This document shows, in pieces, positions 47,521-60,700 of a DNA stretch of 64,000 nt. This DNA comes from Trichostrongylus colubriformis (Eukaryota; Nematoda; Chromadorea; Rhabditida; Trichostrongylidae). Under the pieces are notes generated by a model, which was not told the DNA's origin, ran no database searches, and worked only from the letters and a program-made list of their open reading frames with translations. Position numbers and translations under genes: made by a program. Positions within the stretch are counted from its first letter, which is position 1. Every line of letters starts with the position of its first letter. Location of the stretch: assembly GCA_963978905.1 (NCBI GenBank), contig OZ022260.1:46769551-46833550 (forward strand). Reading direction: 5' to 3'.

Positions 47521-48722
47521 CGGGCTTCAGTAGGCTTCAGTCAGAGGGCAAAGAGGCGGAGAGGACGAACTTCTCAGCCTCTTTGCCCTCTAACTTCCCG
47601 TACAGAGCGTACATTTCCCCCTTCTTGGCTTTGGCTACAGCTGCCTTAGCAAGCCTCCTACAGCGCTTATGAGCGGACAGGTCTTCTGGGCTTCGCGGTT
47701 TCTGCCAGCGTTTGTATGTTTCCTTCTTTCTTTTCACCACTCGCTGATTTTTTTTCGTTTCGGAACCACCCCGCTTTATTTCCCCTGAAGCCACCTTGGA
47801 TTTCACCTAGTGTTTTCTCCACCCACCGTAGGATGACCTTGACGGCCCTATCGCAGGTCTCCTAAACCGGACCGTAGGGGTCTGGAAGTACAATCTTAAT
47901 CACCTCCTTTCTAGATCATCCCTTTCCACCCTGTGTAACGTGTAACTTCCACCATCGTACCCTACTCTCAGTTCTTACCTTAATTTTCCTTGGAAGCTCT
48001 ATGGCAATGTCCGCTAGGAGAGACCTGTGTTGGATAGCCATATCCTCAACAGGTAGCACCTTAATGTCCTTTACCTTAGCTTTGAAGGAAGGGTCTCCTT
48101 ACGAGCACACGGTCTATTTCCGTTTGCCTGCTCCCGCTGCTGTAGGTCATCTTCTGGGTTATCCTTCTTGTGAAGAATGTACTACAGATGATTAGGTCGT
48201 GAGTAGTAGCGAGGTCGAGCACTCCCTCTCCTTCAGCATTTAATTCCAATTCCCCTGCCCCCGTGCACTCTCTCTAGCTTTCTTCTATCACTGCCCATAT
48301 GACCGTTCAGGTCGCCTGCAATGGTGAGATAATCTTCTTCCGAAACTGACCTGTTGGTTTCATCCACCTTCAGATATATCTTTTTCAGCCTCAGGGCAGC
48401 CGGCATGCGGTGCGTACTCGGACATTATGATACAGTATCGTTACTTAGTGTCTATCCTTTCAGCCATGATTCGGTCGTTGAACCTATCCTCTGCAAAGAC
48501 ACATTCCCGTGAGGGGCTCTGCTACAGCTATTGCTATGCCATGGCCTTTGGTGTCTCCTCCGTTGTATAAGAGTTTGACACCATCTCTAATCTCCTTTGC
48601 CTTGGTTCCTTTCCACCGTGTCTTGTTGAAGGCATACTAGCTGAATCGTCTGCGCCTCATTAGGTCCACAGCTTCCCGGGACTTAGCGTTCGGCGACCAC
48701 ATATTCAGAGTCCCAATTGATG
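47521..48722 (-). mobile_element. RTE-type LINE relic, endonuclease part
   Basis: Minus-strand frames, with several breaks, give in order GTLNxWSxNAxSREAVDLMRR, TRWKGTKAKEIRDGVKLLYN, GIAIAVAEPLTG, APHAGCPEAEKD, EDYLTIAGDLNGHMGS (the catalytic GDxN-H of the AP endonuclease), EGVLDLATTHDLIICSTFF and TYSSGSRQTEIDRVLVR. This is the apurinic-type endonuclease of RTE elements. The following frame at 47806-47537 (RSPEDLSAHKRCRRLAKAAV) is the linker that precedes the reverse transcriptase. The reverse transcriptase itself is missing, so the element is truncated at its 3' side and dead. Confidence 0.85.
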
Positions 48723-49468
48723 TGACTGCTTTGGTCGAGGTCGTTCTCCCCTGGGTAATCCTCGCATACTGACCACAGAACTCGGGCGAGGGTTGTGCAC
48801 GCCATCTCTAATTCCTTTTACGACTCTATGCATTGTAGTTGTGACTAGGGTTCTCCATCAGCCGGCCTGTCAACCTAGGCCTGACGCTGTCAACGTCACC
48901 ATTTTTGCAATTTCTTGCAAGGCATGGTTTGTACCTCGGCGGGGCGTGTAAGCCTATTCTCGTAACCACTCGGCTATCCCTGCCTCCTTATTCTCGGGTG
49001 GAGTGCAAGTGTTCCGACTGGTGAGGTTAGGTCAGGTTGCGCGGCGGATTGCAATCAGGTAAAGACAGGTAAATAACGCTGCCAAAGCTTCTCCCCTAGA
49101 AAGGCTCAGGCAAATCTGGGAGAGCTCAGACGGCAGGACACGCCACCATTCGGACAATTCGCGAAGGGCGGTGACCCAGTTCGGTGCCGACCTCTAGAAA
49201 TCGGAACACTTGCAACACACCCCTTATTCTCGCTGTAGCTCGACGCTTCCCATCTCTGGCCTTCCTTATGACGAAACCTTCCTCACGTCTTCGCTTCTTC
49301 GCGGCTGCTACACCAATTACACAACACCTCCCCACGAGAAGTTTCTCTTCTTCGGCTCATCTCATGGCTTCTGTTAATTATCACTACTGCACTTCACCAA
49401 GTTCGATAAAGGAGCGCGTAGTAACTGACTCTGAAAGACTTTCTAAGATTACTTCGAGATGCAAAATA
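48723..49468. other. No gene; possibly RTE 5' region
   Basis: G+C-rich sequence upstream of the endonuclease. Open frames on both strands at 49126-49534 have no recognised motif. Confidence 0.35.
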
Positions 49469-50170
49469 TCAGGTTGTCCCAAAAGTTTTCGATCATCAGT
49501 TTTTATTATTTTTTTCTTAACAAACAACAATTAAGCAACAACTTACTCACCATGGTTATCGACAACACTCTGCCACTTCATAGGTAAATCGTTGAATCCC
49601 TCCTCCCACAAATCTGGGTTCTGAGAGTCGAAGAAGTCAGCGATCGCCTTTGGAATCAAGTCATAATCAACTAATTTTCTCTTGGCCAGGAAGGATTCAA
49701 GAGTTGGTAAGGTGATAGCCAGAAGGAGCAATATCTGGAGAGAATGGTGGATAGGGCAGGACATCCCAGCTGAGCTCCTGTAGCTTGGCATGGGTACCCT
49801 TCGCGATGTGGGAGCGGGCGTCGTCCCGAAGGAGGGTGACACAGACCTTTTCCGACGCTTTTCTCGAGCAGCGACGGCGAGCTGCTGGAGCTGGTGGGTG
49901 CATACGATAACGGTGACTGTCTCGCCTTATAAAAGCACCTCTGCGAAAGCATTCCTTCCGCGTCCCACAAGTAGCACAGTCCTGAACGTGCTTTGTCTTC
50001 CATGTCAATCTTTCCGCTACTGAAGCTGATGAACCAGCGGCGCACGGTCTCGTAGCCCACACATCCCTTGCCCAATGCAGCGTTGATGGAGTGGCAAGCT
50101 TCCGTCGCTTTTTGCCGCAGGATCACTCATAGCAGATGACACCGCGGTTGGGTGGGTACCAACTACGGGC
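49469..50170 (-). mobile_element. Mariner relic, internally deleted, 5' truncated
   Basis: The right transposon end at 49469 (TCAGGTTGTCCCAAAAG after TA) matches the terminal repeat of the copy at 57655. On the minus strand the transposase starts MPVVGTHPT and continues, over frameshifts, with [59 protein letters not shown] and [20 protein letters not shown]. About 90 residues that should lie between DMEDKARSG and WDAEGML, including the first catalytic Asp, are absent. The third catalytic Asp (APSDYH in active mariners) is Gly. The other terminal repeat is not found: similarity ends just beyond the start codon. Confidence 0.85.
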
Positions 50171-50319
50171 ATTAGCCATCGTTGAAGGTATGAATACCGC
50201 ATTCTGGGGAGGAGAGAGGGAGTCCACCCCTTGTTCAGTCACCGTTTTTTCTCTCTCTCTCTCTTCTTCGAGCTGCATTCCCAACGAGCGGCCCTGTCGC
50301 ACAATCATAATAATGCCCG

Positions 50320-50525
50320 AGCCCGACCATCCCAGGCAAACAAAGCCTTCCATCTCTCCGAGAGTGATGAGTTGGTACCTGATACGTCAAGGAGGACCAA
50401 AGCACAATTTTGTAAATGACTGGCACCCGTAAGTCATTATACAGGCCAGAACGCGTCCACCAGCCACCAATTCTGAATGCTGCTAAAATTCGTGGCACAT
50501 CCCAGCAAGGGTTGATTTACGCCAA
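50320..50525. repeat. Dispersed repeat, copy B
   Basis: Same family as 34090-34335. Confidence 0.6.
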
Positions 50526-50790
50526 ACTTAATTCTTCGTCCTTTAAGTTTTGAAAGCACTCCAACCAAGCGAAAGTTGGGATTACTGCGAGACATGCACC
50601 AAGCTAATAGTCTAAAAGGGATACCATTTGATATGCTAGGCAACATAAAGAGAAATGTATTAAACCGAAAAAAAAAAACTTTTATTAGCAGAGAGATTCA
50701 TTTCATACACTTATACAATTATATTATAAAGAGCATTGGAGCATTATAGAACGAAGATCCATAAGAGACTATTGCAACGTAAGCAGCTAT

Positions 50791-51689
50791 TAGGTTGTAA
50801 GGAAAGTTTTGGCCGGTTTTTGAAATTTCAACTTCGAGAGATCATAACTCGGCTCAGAGTGCATCTTTTCTCACAGAGTGAGCACCATTAGATTCGCCAC
50901 ACTCTTGGCAACACTATGCATACCTACACATCTCAATTTGATAAAGGGCTGATAATTTATATTGCGCGAAATGAAAAAAAGTCGACTTCAAATCGCCACT
51001 CTTTCTGAACACACTGCTACTGAAGGAGCTGGCCAGATGTTTTGGGAAGTGGGGCATAGTTAGCGCTAGATCTGATGAACATGATAGACGAGTAAGGGCC
51101 TCACCCTGCAACTGCTTCAATTAGTGGAAGAGGATTTGTGAAAAATGCGCTTGCGCATGACTGCCGTGAGGGGTCCCGCGGCACCCATTTTTTTGGATTT
51201 TTCCAAATCAAGGCCACTTGAGGTGGTCAGCTAAGGTTGCTTGTTGAGGGCCAATACTTGTGGATATCCCCTGCAAATATGGACGCTCATCGCCTTCTGC
51301 CGTTTTAGTTAAAGCGATTTGATCAATTGAAAATTCGAGCAGCTCGTCCTCATTTCTGCACTTCTGAAACCGGAGACAATGTGTTCCATCCAGTGATACA
51401 CCCCCTCCTCTTGCAGTATTCACATTTGTGGTCACCTTCGCTGGGACTCGGCTAAACAAGAACCCTTGAAGTGAAGTCATCTTAAAAGTGCCATTTTCGC
51501 AGCACTTTAAAACTTCCCTAATAAATTGAAAACCTTATGGCATTCCAAATAAAACATATATTCTGAAAGAGCAACTTTTTCTCTATCTAACGAGCACAAT
51601 ATGTCAGCTGATTCATGTTGACGCGCTCTGATATTTAAATTTATCTTGTGATAACGAAAAAGCGGCCAGAACTTTCCTTACAACCTAAT
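50791..51689 (-). mobile_element. Mariner relic of a second subfamily, 899 bp
   Basis: Terminal repeats TTAGGTTGTAAGGAAAGTTxTGGCCG are intact at both ends with TA on each side. On the minus strand one frame (51120-50914) gives SDLALTMPHFPKHLASSFSS followed by GDLKSTFF, which corresponds to the third catalytic Asp region and C-terminus of cecropia/SETMAR-like mariners (SPDLxPTDYHxFKHL), with the Asp lost. The upstream frame (51480-51208) is open for 91 codons, with TLADHLK perhaps marking the second helix-turn-helix, but most of it is not recognisable as transposase. The copy is about 400 bp shorter than a full mariner. Confidence 0.8.
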
Positions 51690-51764
51690 ATTTCACCAAT
51701 GATACATAATGAGTTTTTAGCGAAGGCACTGTGATAAAAGCATGGAGTACCAGTTATTAAAGCA

Positions 51765-54700
51765 TTACTGGAAATTGATCTTCCAGTGTTTTACGTTTGC
51801 ATCTTGCCCAACACTTAGGAGCTCGTCAGCACCCAAGAATACGAGACCGTTCACAGGTGACATTGCATGAGCACCTAAAAAACTTACAGCAAAAAATGAA
51901 GCAACACGAATCGGAAAATTGTTTGTCATGGAGAACATTGCTGAAATATGAGGTAGGAGATTAAAGGCACCGGAATAGGTAAGGAGGAAGTGAAAACTGG
52001 GAATATATGTTCTCTGACAAGAAACCTTAATTCAGAAGAAGTGATATGTAGCGAAACTCGCATCAAAAAACTGTGTCTTGTGTGAAAAGTGGAACGGTTA
52101 ACACCATACTTTTACCTGAACGATCGTTATGTTAACAACTTCACTGTTAACACTGTTAACGATATTGTGCTGTTCCGGAGTCTCATGATTATCTGAATAT
52201 TCAACAACATGGAGACGCCAAAATATCTATTCAAAAAACTCAAAAGACCCCTTCAGAAGTGACGAAAGCTTTTTGGAATATTTTTGCAAGATTTCGATGT
52301 TTAACACCTTCTTCAGGATTGAAACTGTGGTGGTCAGCTCAATTGTATGATATACATTGTAAATCAAAAGCTTACGGCCCCGTCTCAAACTTTTAGCGAA
52401 ACCACCCTGCCAAAAACGTATGGTGCAGATTGCAGTAGCTCATTTTCTGCACGTCTTTGGCAGGGTGGGTCACGCCAAAAGTTTTGAGACAGGGCCTATT
52501 ATATATACAGCTATTGATATACAACGAAAATCACCTAACTGAGCTATCTTCCACAGTTTCAGGCCTGAAGAAGGTGTTAAACCCCGAAATATTGCAGAAA
52601 TAGTCCAAAAAAAAATTCGAGACTTTTGAGGGGTCTTTTTAGTTTTTCGAATAAATAATTCGGAGTCTCAATTGGTGTTGAACAAACTCTCGTTTCTATT
52701 TGCAGATTTTCAAATACCCGGCTTTTCTCGTACATAAAATATTTGCAAATATGAGGCGATTTCACCGATGTACTTACAAGAAAACTCAGATTAATTGGAA
52801 AGCTCAACACAACACACCAAATGCGCACTGCACTTTCTCCGATATTCAGTCATCAATCTATTTGACAAGAGTGACTCAGGAGGTACAGCCTCACCACAAT
52901 CTCGCTTGAAGGCACACCACGCGATAATCAGATGAGGCCCACTTTCTTGAGGCAAGCAGGTCCTTGGATTACTGCTCAAAATGCATGTTTGTCGCGGCTG
53001 CACGGTGCACCCTCACGGTGTTGTGCCTGCTTGAACACAACCGAGCCACGCCCACTCAACCAAATCACAGCTGCCTTCGAACGAATATATTTCCCATGTG
53101 GCGTTCACGTGGAGGAGAAAACTTGCAGTAAGAGAAGATTACGGAACAGCCATTTCAATGATGAGCTTCCACAATGGAAATTGTTCGGCTCGGATGTGTT
53201 CAAGTAGGCACAACACCGTGAGGGTGAAGCGTGCAGCTGTAACACTGCTGCAGTTTGAGCACTTATCCAAGGACCTGCTTGCTCCAAGAAAGTGAACCAT
53301 TAATCCGATTATCGCTGGTGTGCTTTACTATAGCGCACGCATAAAATTGAAGGTGCGAAGAGAGTGGAACAAAATGGAATTCAAAAACCCAGTGAAAAAA
53401 ATGCAGAAATCTAAAACTATTCCTTCAGTTGTGCCTTTGAGAGTGTAAGGGCCACACTGCGAAGACAAGGAAGAATTGGAGAGGGGTTGATGGAGGAATT
53501 ACAGACAGGTCTCACAGACCTTGAGCGGTGGAAACAAGGGTACTCAGTACCTTTTGGCGGCCTGGTGCCAACACCCCACGTTGAGGTCATGGTTTATCTG
53601 CGCATTGTGACCGATCTATCCACGACCAAAGGCATTGCTAAATTAGCCTCATCATGAAGTGGGCCTCAAAAAGCATGCCAGCCAGTCCGAAAGGTGTGTT
53701 GGGACGTATATCTCAGCTTAATGACACTTCGTTTCTGATTGCGATATGCTTAGAGCGAAATAAGTAGCGCAAATTGTAAAAAATTACGATGATAATGTGT
53801 ATAACGGGATTGTCGCAAAGCGAAATTTTGGGAGAGGTAACTAACCACGAATGATGATAGGATGCTCTCCACTACGTTCGAGATCCCAAATGATGATGTT
53901 TGTGTCAAGTCCGCCTGTAGCCAAATGACGATTGTCGGGGCTCCATGCCACGCAGTTAACCTTGGCAGTGTGGAAAGTCCATTCCTTGCTGGCAACTGTT
54001 TTGAAATCCTCCACGGAGTAAGGAACCACCTGAGATAGGATTGTTTCATTAACTAGCAGTGCATTTTTTGACTACTACTCAAGCCACGTTTACCTTACGA
54101 CCGCTATCGGTAGCCACAAGGTACTTCCCATTTGGAGAAAATGCAACTCGTGTAATAGGAGTTGAATGTGACAGCGTTGTCTTCTCTTGCAGAGCCCCTC
54201 CAGAGATTGAGTATACGTGCACCTTTGAATCCTACAAAACAGTGAAATTGCAGCAAGCTTTCGAAAGCGAAAATGACTGCCTGTCCAATAATTACAAGAA
54301 GTGTGATAGCAATGCATGAAATTCTTAAGGCTTATCAACAAAAAAGCTACCTGTCCACCAACAGCAACAAGGTTACCAGAAATAGCAGCACAAGAGGGAT
54401 TGAAAGATGCACTGAGGTCCGTTTTCAACTTCTCACCCTTAACGAACAGTTTGACGAAAAACCCTCTTAGCAAAATGATGAGGAGAGAATGACTTGAAAA
54501 ACGTGCTGCTGTAGGGCAGAGTATGGAACTGAAAACGAAATTTCCATCCATGCGTTTCAAAGCTTCAAGCTACGAGCGATAATGCTTCGCTGGAGTTGTG
54601 ACAAACCTCGAATACTAGAATATTCTTGTAACATGCTATAACAGTCGAGCTGCCTTCCTGTGATGAAGCCATACCTTGTGGTTGTGATGGCAATTTCACG

Positions 54701-57700
54701 GATGTTGACTGTACAGAGTCTAAAAAATGGAAATAGCAATACATAGCAACCAAGCACATATGAAAGAACCAACTCACCAACACTTTCCGTAATTCCACGA
54801 GTGAAGCGCACTGTGTCATCCCAAGCGCAGCTCATCAGAAGTTCATTCTCTCCAACAGTCAAGCCGACCACCTGAAGAAAGATTGTGAAAACTGCTCATA
54901 AGAGCAACACTAAGCTTAGTACCTGTGATTTATGGAGCGTTGGTTGCACTCGAATCGACTCGCCATTCGAAAGATTCCAGCGCGCTGAAATCAATGTTTC
55001 TTGTTGAAGTACATTAAAGATTAGTACCGCTTGAAGCCATACTCTTGGAGGTTCAAAATCGCTTCTATTATATGTGAGTTTTTTACAGAAGCAAATAAAT
55101 CGCACAACAACGTGGAGTCTGACTTGTACGTAACAAGTTCCCAAACCTAATATGTTTCTGAAAATTTACTATAGCCCCTCATGAGAAGAACTCCACAAAC
55201 TAAGTGGTCTATACAACAAGGTCTACCGAAACAAAGAGCCTGTAAGAAATGAAAAAGTGTAGATGTAGAAAAATTCACTTATGTGTCCTTCGAAATCAGC
55301 CGTGATTAGCCATTGCTTGCAAGAAGAAAGGGCTAAGGATGTTATACCCTTATTGTGACCACGAACAACCTGAAATAATGTGTGTAGTTGATCGATGAAG
55401 GAATCTCGGAAACTTTCCATGTTTACCTTGATTATGCTTCCAGCAGGATCAATGAAACTGAGGAACCCTGCAAGCGATACCGACACGAGGGCCTTTGCAC
55501 TCCATGAAATGCCGATTTGTTGATCCTCGGTGGAATCGCCAAAGGTTACCACCCTTAAAAAGATTTTTTGCGATGACTATCATCCTCCACGCCCGTCAGC
55601 CGAAAGCGCAATCGCTTGAGCATATCAGAGTCCACGTGTAAAAAAGCAAGTCTTCCAAAATGTATATGTAAATAGGTTACATGAGAAGAGGAGATAGAAA
55701 TGATAAAAGGGTTGTGGCAAAAGCACCACATCCATTTTCGATTTTCTAATCGGTCTGACATACATTGCTTCAAATCCACCTTCTCTTCCATTCCTACTTT
55801 TACCATTATATCCAAGAAAGACTTTCTGTCGGCCACCATATTGTGAGGGAAGTTTTCTTTCCGTTTAAATTTGAATCCAATGTAAAACTCCCATCTATAG
55901 TACTTGAAATGTTTTTGTTTTAAAAAATTTAGTTAGTTCTCTGATACTGAGAGTCTTCTTGTTCAACTTTTTGCTGCCTCACTCCTACCTGCAGCTTTGT
56001 ATTTATTAAGGCGCGTCACAGTGCGCATAAATTAATAGATGATAAATAAATAAATAAATAAATAAATCCACTGAAGGGCGATGAGGGAAAAGGAGAGTGG
56101 TCGATATCTTTCCTGCGCTGCCTATGTTCATCGCCCATCACTCCAAGATTTTCATTTCAGTTCTGCTACAACTTTTCTGAGCATACTTATTTCGTGCCAG
56201 TTTCTGCTTGCTTCCTGTTTAACTTCATACATCACTTCGTCCCTCTGAACCTCCTCTATTCGTGCACCTCATTTCACACAGATGCTCTACTATGTTTCCC
56301 ATCATGCCCATGTCGGTCTCTGCATGCTTTAACACCCTTTTGTACCCCTGCACGAGTGACGGATCTCTTTTGGTCAGTAAAGCTCATGTTCTCTACCATT
56401 TCCCCAATCCTTGGGCTCCTAAGCACCTTTCCTCATTTATTCTTACTGAAAGAAATTTTGAAAAAAAAAGACCAGCTTCACGTATATCACTGCGATGAGT
56501 TACAACAGGAAACTTTACTCGAATGATTTTTTTCATTGACACCTGGTTTGGTGGAATCACAACTTACTTCTCTAAGGTTTTCTCCGGTACGTTCCAGATT
56601 TTCACTGATTTGTCTCCGGATGCTGTGGCAATCTTCTGACCACAAGGTGACCAAGCCAAACCAAAAACACTTCCTGCATGTGCAGTTCCCCCCTAAATTA
56701 TCACTATTATTTCTAGCATGTGAAGTACCGTTTCTGAACATTCCACCAATTTAAGCTCACTTTTACGGAATCATCAACTAGCTCTCCAGTTTTCGTTCCC
56801 TCTGTTCCTTCAAACAGCACCACCTGAATTGAAATCTCCATAATGTGATTTTTTTCCCTAATTATATCCCAACCATACCTTTCCATCAGCACCGGCGCTT
56901 GCAAATAAAGAGCCATCAGGACTGTACCTTGTAACGTGTACGAACCGAGAATGCTCATGGAGTGTCTGAATAGAAAATGTTCAGGATCTATTCGGAAAAA
57001 TGCTCTACGGAAAATGAATATAACACGAAATGCAAATACAAGGTGGAAAGTACCGTCTTGAACTTGAAAGGTGGTCCCTCAAATATTGCAACAGTGTTGT
57101 CTTCCGAGCCACTAACGAGACGATAAGGTCTCTAAATAGTTGAAGTAAAGATAAGTTCTCTACAGAATTCGAGAAACTTCGAAAACAGGAAGTGTTGCCT
57201 TCAACAACGCATGGCATCTATAACAGCAGTCCGCATTCATACTTTGTGCACCGACGCCGGCATGGGCAGCGACGTCGGCAACTTGACAATGGCACCGGCA
57301 GTGACCGCGTCAATATCATGTGCCCGCCTCTGACCAGGGCGAACCTCCGGTGACGCGCTCCGTTTGCAAAACGCTTGACCCAACCACATTACAGTATGAT
57401 GATTGTGGAGAGCCACGAGATGCATTTTTCGCGTGAAACTTTGCATGCGGCCCACGTTAGGCAAATACAACATAAATATATGGGTAACAGAGAAACTCAT
57501 TCCCCGCAGACGATTCTTTTGAGGCGCAGTACACCTTAGCTTGTCTTTTCCCGACGCGTGGGCTATTTTTTTGGACCCGAGCGAGGACATAAATTTGTGC
57601 ACCCATCGATTTCCGCGCATGATCCGCCCACGGCGGGCGGAGCTAGGCTTAGTATTAGGTTGTCCCAAAAGTCTTATAGTATTTTTCCAAAAAAATCAGT

Positions 57701-60700
57701 AACTCCTGTTCACTTCGAGGCAGGTCCAGGCGGTTCAGGAATATGGTAGAACGTTCCTTGAGCTTTCTAGGAAAATATATATTGACTGACCAGATCCCGT
57801 GGAGAGAGCAACAATGCCCGTTGTCGATACCCACCCAACTCGCTGTATCATCTATTATGAGCGGTCTTGCTGCATCAAAACGACGGAAGCTTGCCACTCC
57901 GTCAGCGCTGCATTGGGCAAGGGATGTGTGAGCTACGTGACCGTGCGCCGCTGGTTCATCAGTTTCAGCAACGGCGAGATTGACATGAAAGACAAACCAC
58001 GCTTGGGACTGTGCTGATTCTGAGACGCGGAAGGAATGCTCTTCCGCGAGCTGCTGGTACAAGGCGAGACAGTCACCGCTGCCGTATGTACCCACCAGCT
58101 CCAGCAGCTCGCCGTCGCTGTTCGAGAAAAGTGCCGGAAAAGGTCCGCGGTCGCCCTTCTTCATGACGACGCCCGCTCCCATTTCGCGAAAAGAACCCAG
58201 GTCAAGTTATAGGAGCTCGGCTGGGATGTGCTGCCCCACCCGCTATACTTTCCAGACATTGCCCCTTTTGGCTATCACCTTACCCATCCTCTCGAATCCT
58301 TCCTGACCAAGAGAAAATTCGTTGATTATGACTTGCTTGCGAAGGCGATCACTGACTTCTTCGACTCTCAGAACCCACCGTTCTGGGAGAAGGGAATCAA
58401 CGATTTTCCTATAAAGTGGCAGAGGGTTGCCGATAACAATGGTCAATACATTGTTGCCTAATTGTTATTTGTTGGACGAAAAAAAAATAAAAAGTGATGA
58501 TCGAAAAAAATACTACAAGACTTTTGGAACAACCTAATACTTATGTGCTCCGTACACATGAATGAGCCCCTACATAATCCTAAGTTGCCCACCCTCTACA
58601 TTCCCAATCCTAACTTGCGTCTTGTGTCCGTATCCTGTGGTCAGTACCTAAGCAGTCATTACTTGCGCGACATCAACAAACCAATTCCTGAATCCCTGAC
58701 CTTTCCGATTTTCTGAACCCAAGCGAGGACCTAAATTTGAGCACTCATCGATTTTCGCTCAAGCTCCGCCCACGGCATATGGGCTGCCCGACTTTTCGAC
58801 CATTCTAGACTTGCTTCTTATGTGATCATACGAGAGCCCCAACTCAATTTTAACTCGCCCGACTCAACAGACCCAGTGCCAACCCTTCCGATTTCTGGCA
58901 CCCAAACAAAGACTTGAGCACCGGCTGTTTCCGTGCAAGCCCCGCACACGATGGGCGGAAATAGGCTTAGTTTTCATGCGCTTCGTAGACAGAGGTTGGC
59001 TCCTACCTAGTTATACTTGCCCGTCCTCTACAGAATGCAGTTCGGTTAAGAATGCATAATTAGTGGATACATGGGTAATAAACTTGGGTCAGCCCCTTCC
59101 AAATGCTGACTTGCCCCACCTCTCCAGGCTGCAGTTCAGTTAAGAATGTATTATGCTGTGAACGGACAGACAGGCAGACACACACAGACAAACAAACACT
59201 CCAAACTTCTTGTTTATATATAGGTAATGGATAGCAGCAGCAAACCCATCAACACAAAACTTACTGTAGGGCGAAAGTCAATGCTGCTCATGGGTCGAGA
59301 TTGTCCGGAAAGGTTACCATTAGAGGTGCCAGTGTCGAATAGGAAGACGTGCCCAAATCTTAAAATAACACAGAGCTAAATGAGAGAGATAAAAGAACCA
59401 AGACAAATCAAAGCAAAAAAAAATCTTAAAGTATGGAAGAAAAACTCGCCTTTCGCGCCCCTCTCCAACCGCGGCTATTCGTTTGCTGTCATCGTTCCAT
59501 GCGATATCGCGAACACTTCCAGAAAACACCTAAAATCAAACGAGAATCAGCATGGTGCGAACCATAAAGGTAAAAATAATCATACCTGGTAAGTGGCTTT
59601 CAGAATATGTGTGGACTGTGTGGTGTCCCAAATACGCACGTTTCCAGCGTTATCACCAGACGCAATGTAGAAACTAAAACCATCCTCTTAATTACAACTC
59701 TATCCCGAAACATTATATATTTCAAATCCGAAATGAAGCATAATTCTAGTTGCTGCAAACGTAACTCGGCGTGGGTATATATGGCTCAAAATCTATCAGA
59801 TACATATCTTTGTGGGAGTTAACGCATCAGAACAGAAGTCGCAGGTCTGGCACAGCACACTGAAACCACCTAATTCAAACTAACGACAGACTCCCTTGGG
59901 AGAGAGAAACATTGTATCTGACATATCCACGGAATCAGGGATCGAATACCAATACCTTACTTTTTAATGTCATATGGATATGGGAATCGTGAGAAGCGAA
60001 ATCTTCTCCATACGACCATTCAACTGACACTAATTTAAGAGAGAATGATAATACTTGGAAATATGTACATAATCCATTTTCCTCACACGATTGTCGTGAA
60101 ACGAACACTACACATTTTCTGCCCTGATTCCTTACCTCAGACTAAATCAAGGACAGGCAAAGAGAATGTAGTTGGGAGAATGAAGCATAGAGCAATGAGA
60201 GAAGCAAAGATTCCTCGAATACGGGTAACATGGGGAAATTAGACCAGCTACGAGTGTGCTAAAATCGATTTTTCATTCTGTACCCTTTGCTTTAGGTTCT
60301 TGAATTCATTTTCCAAATCCCTGTCACACCGCCATTCCACTCAACATCCAACAATTCACGAAATCCTTTGCCCTCTCTGGTCATTCACTACGAAAGTTGT
60401 TTAGTTCTAGGAGTCCCGCTCACGCTACACTCTCACTTCTGCAATGTGCTATATATCATTATAACCCTCCTTTTCTTCCCTTATTGAATGTCTTTGATCT
60501 TACTATGAATGCCTGCTATTTTCCGTGGTGTGGTCCTTCGCTATCACTCCCCACTGACTAAGGAAGTGTGGACAGACTATGTACAAGGGATGCCAAAAAA
60601 GTTACTTCGCTCGCTGCTCACATCCGCAAAGTTTATAAAACAGAGGGTAACGAAAGAGATAAAAGTATTAGGGCAAAATATTCCTGGAATGTTCCTCCAG

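Noticed and set aside
54090..54560. 156-codon minus-strand frame across AIP1 exons 15-16
   Set aside because: It is out of frame with the real exons, which spell conserved AIP1 sequence.
56194..56526. 110-codon plus-strand frame in AIP1 intron 9
   Set aside because: Pyrimidine-rich intron sequence gives Leu/Ser/Phe-rich translation; a second frame is open over the same bases.
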